From: Diphasiastrum complanatum
Taxonomy: Eukaryota; Streptophyta; Lycopodiopsida; Lycopodiales; Lycopodiaceae
NCBI GenBank assembly: GCA_029204225.1
Contig: CM055102.1
Location: 34,402,585 to 34,466,584, forward strand
Reading direction: 5' to 3'
DNA: 64,000 nt
Positions 58,701 to 64,000 of the stretch are shown here, piece by piece; the first letter of the stretch is position 1, and each line of letters begins with the position of its first letter. The notes under the pieces are model-generated. The model ran no database searches. It saw only the letters and a list, made by a program, of their open reading frames with translations, and was not told where the DNA came from. The translations under genes and the position numbers were made by a program.

Positions 58701-60320
58701 TGTCAACCACATGACATGACCTAGAAGCTTCTAATGATATCCAACGATGGTGGGCCTAGAACTTGGCCATGTAGCATGGAAATCAGCAAGATGAAGAAAA
58801 AGAGCAACTGGATTGGATTTGCCACGAACTAAACGATACGACCAATATCTACAAACATCATTCAAATTTTGCCCGTTCAATGACAAGGACCAATAATCTC
58901 TAAACATGTGGTTGACATCCAAATGGTCATAAAAGAATTTTGGACGCATGGCTAACATCCGTATGGGCGCAGTAAAGCTTTTGAGCGTCGGCTGGGCTAA
59001 GGTGGGAATGAATTTTTAAGCCATTTTGTTAACTTTGATGTCATTCATGGTCCATAGGTTGGTGTAGATCTACTTTAGTTTATTACTTTTTTGCAAGATT
59101 ATAGTGTATGTGTTCAATTCATCAATGCTCAATGAAAGTGGAATATCTAGCTCAAAATTATGTACATCGACTATACTTGTGACCTTCAAGATACGAGATT
59201 ATGATTGCATAGTGTCACCCATATAAGTCACATCCCATAGAATTTCCTCTTATGATGTGGAAATTTAGTGACGGCAGTCACTTGAATTTGATCGTATGTC
59301 ATGCCAATCAACCTTACAAATATCTAATTTACAATAAACAATTGGCCTCACATGATAGAAATTGATAGGCCATTGCGTAAGCAATTTGCAACTGCATAGC
59401 AAAAGAGTTATCACTTAGTCTATAAAGGCACGAGTTTGAACCTAGGTTGTGCGTCCTTGACTTTTTCTTGGCTTGGCCTAATTTTGGACGTATATTGTAT
59501 ACATTAGGCATAGAACCACGCTAGCACAACCACACTCATGCAAAGTAACCACTCAAAACACGACTTTTGAGTCTTGGTACTTGGCCTTGGAGATGGCTTT
59601 GCAACATGTCTTCTTCCATTGAGGTTGTTGTGATGAATGTCCTTCAAGCCGAATTGTAAGTATGTTATTTATAATCTCGTTGTCTAATTAGTCCAAATTT
59701 GTGCCACCTATTCATCTAATAAAACTACACGACATGACTAAACGCTTTAGTGTTTTGGTCTTCAAAGCTTTAAAAAAGACAAGCTACTTCAAGTCACAGG
59801 AGTGATGTACATACTACAGTGTATCTTTTTGTGACACTTTCAAAGCTTTTTCTGTTATTACATCTCCAGATTCCAAATTTAAAACAAAAGTAAATACACC
59901 TTTAACATGAGGCCATGATTAGAACATTATTGGGGGACTACCCTTGAGAGTTCACTCTACAAACTTTGATTGTTGCTCTTTTATAATTGTAAATATGGTC
60001 ATGCATTAGTTTTTTGGGTTTATAAACAAAGAATATATGTCAATGTTACTGCATGGAAATCGATGGTAGTTCCTATTTTGCTTTTGCCAAGAAAAAAGAC
60101 TACATATTCTTTGAACCAAGTTTGCCCTAGGTAATCATTTCAAAATTATATTCAAACATAATAATGTGTTCAAGACAACTATGCAAACCAAAATGAAAAA
60201 AAGTGAAATGCGCTTGAACGGTATGCAACCATAAATCACAAAGTTGAGCCTTGAAAAAATAAACGAGCTACGATATGATAGAGCCATATGACATGAGCAA
60301 TCGATCTATTACTAAAAACC
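58701..60320. other. Upstream of the kinase, nothing recognised
   Basis: AT-rich sequence with only short open frames and no family similarity. Confidence 0.5.
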
Positions 60321-60324
60321 TGCG

Positions 60325-60660
60325 ATGGTTCACATTGATATTGAATCATCCTTAAAGGACACCATTTTTCATCAAAAAAAACATTTCATAAGCTTCATTT
60401 GGTTTATCTTTACTAGGCCTAACCATTGTGTTTATGAGCTTAGTTATGTTATGCAAAATCCTAGTGAAGTTTTTTGGTGTTTGGCAAGGAGCAACTTGTG
60501 GCACTTCTTTGGTACTAGTGATTTTGGCATTGAGCATGGAATACTACCAAGCACAGAAAGAGGATTTTCAAATTCAAAGCTTGTTAAAAATCATGTAGAA
60601 AGGAAGGAAACAAGTTCATGTTTATTGTTTGAGGAAGATGGAGTTGGAGCTTGGAAATAA
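60325..60660 (+). pseudogene. copia RNase H-region remnant
   Basis: ELSYVMQNPSEVFWCLARSN, then HFFGTSDFGIEHGI resembles the copia stretch [30 protein letters not shown]. The rest of the open frame is not recognisable, and the next frame (60661-60903) has no clear match. Confidence 0.6.
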
Positions 60661-60903
60661 ATGAAGGAAGGTACAAGTTTTTGGTTATCCACCAAGTTCG
60701 AGTTCAAGTACATGATGGATCTAATTTTTTTTGGATGGACTCATGGAGGTTGCAAATACTTGTTTGTTCACTCATCTTCTCCTTTCTACTTCATGTTTGA
60801 TAAAGATCATTGCTTCATGGTGATGACATTGTTTTCACTCTATAGAGCAAAATGGAATTTGATAGGCACTTGTATGGTCTTAGTCAACAAAACCTTTGAA
60901 TGA

Positions 60904-61129
60904 GGAATCATGTTTTTATTCATTATATGATAAAGATAAGGGTCTGTAAAAGTCAGAATGTTATATTTGGTCTTGGTGTTCAAATCATGCACAATTCTAG
61001 TGTGAGGCATCGGTGCTTGGAAAGAGAAATTTGTGGCAAAACTTGGCAACTACAGTCCTTGCCATGGTTCTTGGAGGATGTCAATTGTTGGTTTTTGGAG
61101 GTTGCTTCAAAGTGAAGATCACATGAAGC
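60904..61129. other. Gap between copia scraps
   Basis: Short AT-rich stretch with no recognised content. Confidence 0.4.
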
Positions 61130-61480
61130 CTTCACTCTTTATCTCTGAGGATTCGAATACCAAGACAGTAATGAGCTTCACCTAATCTGTCATGTCAAAT
61201 TATAAGGACAACATCTTCGTAGCATCTTTTATCAATTTGACACTGTCATTGAATAGCAATGTGTCATTGGCATACAAGATAATAATATATAAAAAATGTT
61301 GCACTGACTTGAAGTAGACATTCAAATTTGAAGTGCTTGGGCTATAACCACCTTCGATCAATACTTACATTCGATTTGTATTCAATCTATAGTATCTATT
61401 TGCAATCAACTACATTTCTACTGGCAAGCAATTTCACAATAGTCCATGTCTGGTTTTTTATCAGATATGAATATTATCCA
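61130..61480 (-). pseudogene. copia RT fragment, inverted arm
   Basis: Minus strand gives NQTWTIVKLLASRNVVD near 61450, then, after a deletion, YANDTLLFNDSVKLIKDATK and MLSL with EAHYCLGIRIL near 61130-61280 (YADD-type motif as YAND). The 61400-61480 part is the inverted counterpart of 62135-62215. Confidence 0.75.
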
Positions 61481-62134
61481 CTCCGGAGATGAAAATTAGC
61501 CGGAAGGTCGAGGTATTTGTCCTTCGAATAGTTCAACTGATTCAATTCTGTGTAGAATGTTGCAGATGTCAAACTATTGCAAAAATCCGTGTATAATACC
61601 AAGTATTACTCAGCACACAAAATGAGAGTAGTTTTGCAGGTACTACAGTCTATGTTAAGAAACATGACTAAAAGTGCAGAGTGACAATATAGAAGACTGT
61701 GATTCTTGTAGATATCATACGAGCAAACATAAAACCTAAAGAGGTTACATATGACCCTATATTAAGGATCAAAAATGTGCAAGAGGAGTTTTGAATGAAA
61801 TTAAAACACCAAGGAGAAAATTGTGAGCTTAATCTCCAACACTATCGAGCGCAACGGAATGATCCTTCTTCTGATGTATGGCTACGCCTATCAATAAATT
61901 TCATCACATTTGATCTTTTAGCAACTAACTTTAAAATCATTAGTACTAAAGTGATTTCGTAGCTAAACAATTACAAAGTGAAAATGATGTATAGAATATT
62001 GCAGTATTGAAGTATTCAATAGATCAGACGAACCAATAAGAGATTTATCATAGCTTGTTATCTCATTAGATAACCGATCACTATAAAAGAAGCACTCATT
62101 TAGTTAGACTCCGATCTATGGAGAGAATCTATGG

Positions 62135-62429
62135 ATAAATAGTATTCATATCTAATCAAGAACCAGACATGGACTATTGTCAAATTGCTTGCCAATAGAA
62201 ATGTAGTTGATGACAAATAGATATTCAACATTACATACAAAACAAATGGAAGTATCGATCAAAGGAAAGCTCTACTTGTTGCAAGAGGATTTTCCCATAT
62301 CTTGAATATCAACTATACTGAGAATTTCAGTCCGATAGTCAACCAGTCTTGAATCAGAATTCTTCTATCGTATGCTGCTACAACCAATCTCAAAGTACAT
62401 ACAACCAATCTCAATGTACAGATGGATGT
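62135..62429 (+). pseudogene. copia RT N-terminal fragment, plus arm
   Basis: NQTWTIVKLLANRNVVDDK, then YKTNGSIDQRKALLVARGFS, HILNINYTENFSPIV, IRILLSYAATTNL and VQMDV: the copia RT from its entry to the QMDV motif, cut there by an LTR start. Contains stops. Confidence 0.85.
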
Positions 62430-63415
62430 TGTTACATACCTATGTAACTAGCAGTACTTCAGACCCCTATTAATCCATTTAGTTTTGGGGGCTTAATGGC
62501 AAGGTACCCTTAGTATCAAGGGTAGGTGTCTTAGACTAAGGTACTAGTGTCCTTGGTTAAGGGCAGGTAGGTGTCTATGCCTTGGATGGAGGTATGGAAC
62601 CTAGAGAGGCGTTAGAAAGTCATTGGATGACTATTTTTCTAAACCTTGGGCCTCAACCTTGAACCATATCACTTTATTGGTCTAGGACCAAAGTATACTT
62701 GCACAACTTGGGCAATGGGACCTAGTAGAAGGGTGCCCCTCTAAAGTGTCCATTGAGTTCCCAAGTCCCACAAGAAAGGCATTCAAAGAGTCATAGGTTA
62801 TGGAAGAAGTCTCTTGGCCTTCCATAAGCCTATGGAGGCTCTTGGAGATTCTTTAACTCCCCTAGGCTTCTCTCTCTCTTTCTCATTGGATGAGCATGGC
62901 ACTCCATAGTGCATTGGAGGTCCATGGGCCATCTATATGAGGGTAGTAGGGTGCCCATTGGGAGAGGGGAGGTCTCTCTTGTTTGCTTTGCTTATGCTCT
63001 CGTGTTGCTACTAGTATGTAGAGTGCTTTCTCGTGGTAGTATGCTTAAGGTTTGGATCTTGCTTATGGTACGGGACATAATTAGGGTTTGGATCTTGAAT
63101 ATGCTATGGAGTGTTGTGGTATGCTTGTGATTTGTTTATGGTTAGCAAGGGGGTGCTAGATAGGTTGTGCTTGGAGCTTGGATCTAGCTATGGTTGGGTG
63201 GTGAATACTTGAGGCCAGCTTGTTATCTATCTTTGTGTTTAAAGAGTAGGGACACATGTGGAAGAGATATCTTTGGAGGCTTGCAGATCCTTACTTGTAG
63301 GTGGAGGCATCCTAGCTTGGAGTTGGGGAGCATCTTGAAGCTTGCAAGTTGCTTGGTGGACATTTGGAGGCTCTACCTTGGATTTGGAAGACTTCCTCAC
63401 CTCTACTTGTAAAAG
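62430..63415 (+). repeat. 5' LTR of an element running off the right edge
   Basis: Starts TGTTACATACC within copia RT and ends at a primer site, so about 986 bp. It lacks the usual CA end (GTAAAAG), so the right boundary may be altered. Open frames inside have no similarity. No partner LTR is in view. Confidence 0.7.
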
Positions 63416-63430
63416 TGGTATCAGAGCAAG
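63416..63430 (+). other. Primer-binding site of the right-edge element
   Basis: TGGTATCAGAGCAAG, the initiator-Met tRNA site. Confidence 0.9.
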
Positions 63431-64000
63431 ACAAAGGATTGTAAACTTTCTAACCTTCTTCAAGTTCTATTAAGATCACCAACTAAATTTTTTCTGGGAA
63501 AGATTATTGGCTTTTCCCCAATGAATCTAGTTCTCTTTGGAAGAGAGTAGTGATGCTTATAGAATTGTTTAGGGGATCATTTTTTATCATGTTAGAGAAG
63601 TTTTAAAGTGGGCTTTGGTTTTTAAAAGTTTCGAAAAAATATTTGTGAGATGGTTAGAGGAAGTCTTTCTCTACATACACAAACTTTTTTTTGCAAAAAG
63701 ATTGATTCTAGCTATGTGTTTTGATCAAAACTACTGTTTTTTTTGGCATAAATGAAGTGTTTGAAGTTCTGATTTTCATTTTGAAGTTCTGTTTTTTAGA
63801 CCTGTAAATCTGAAAATCAGATCTAAAAAGTGAAGTTTTCATCCAAACTTCATTAGTTACACCTTTCTATCTCCTAATTTCATGAAAATGGCAATGTAGG
63901 AAGGGAATGGTAATGTAACTTTGTGCATAAAACAAGTTTTAAAGTTTTATTTTTTGTCATTTTGAAGTTCTGATTTTTACATCTGTAAATCTGAAAATCT
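63431..64000 (+). other. Leader of the right-edge LTR element
   Basis: T-rich sequence after the primer site, containing repeated TTTTGAAGTTCTG and CTGTAAATCTGAAAATC words. The latter is cut by the window end. No gag frame yet. Confidence 0.55.

Noticed and set aside
62909-63412. Plus-strand open frames near the right end
   Set aside because: They lie inside an LTR just before a primer site and have no similarity.

Overview
The window looks like nuclear DNA from a flowering plant with a large, repeat-rich genome. It holds one split plant kinase gene, and almost everything else is retrotransposon debris: L1-type LINEs, Ty1-copia and Ty3-gypsy elements using the initiator-Met tRNA primer site TGGTATCAGAGC, and a trace of hAT. 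There are also many (TC)n/(AG)n tracts. Nothing fixes the species. Long TE-filled introns are typical of magnoliids, early-diverging angiosperms, basal eudicots such as lotus, and some other large genomes.

Host gene. A PAS-domain Raf-like protein kinase lies on the minus strand from the ATG at 58005 down to 6974, and its last exons lie beyond the left edge. I place eleven exons: 57416-58005, 35903-36320, 35126-35768, 16829-16869, 16584-16652, 8226-8326, 7982-8060, 7684-7782, 7485-7553, 7243-7292 and 6974-7055. Every internal junction has GT/AG and keeps the reading frame. They give 2,241 coding bases (747 codons) within 51 kb. Introns 1, 3 and 5 are about 21.1, 18.3 and 8.3 kb. The other complete introns are 130-199 bp. 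The promoter side (58006-58700) carries four ACGTG cores.

Layout. 1-6900 (intron 11) is a nest: a LINE split by a copia element, which itself contains a minus-strand LINE. 8327-16583 (intron 5) holds a LINE ORF1 relic, one copia whose 3' half is inverted, a minus-strand LINE and gypsy LTR scraps. 16870-35125 (intron 3) holds LINE fragments, a scrambled SNF2-helicase pseudogene, gypsy and hAT scraps, and a 3.3-kb non-autonomous copia inserted in a gypsy end. 36321-57415 (intron 1) holds palindromic-word islands, a shrunken copia LTR, two gypsy LTRs, a gypsy pol remnant whose 3' LTR was hit by two copia elements 12 bp apart, and older gypsy ends. 58700-64000 is upstream of the gene: copia fragments in inverted arrangement, and a 5' LTR with primer site whose element runs off the right edge.

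No TE here looks autonomous, since each has stops, frameshifts or deletions. The least decayed are the copia at 43600-49072 (LTRs about 98% alike by eye) and the minus-strand LINE RT near 4700-5520. The least explained pattern is a set of GC-rich islands, each built from a different self-complementary word. Several have A/T runs, and at least three share a CAACTATG / CATAGTTG edge.
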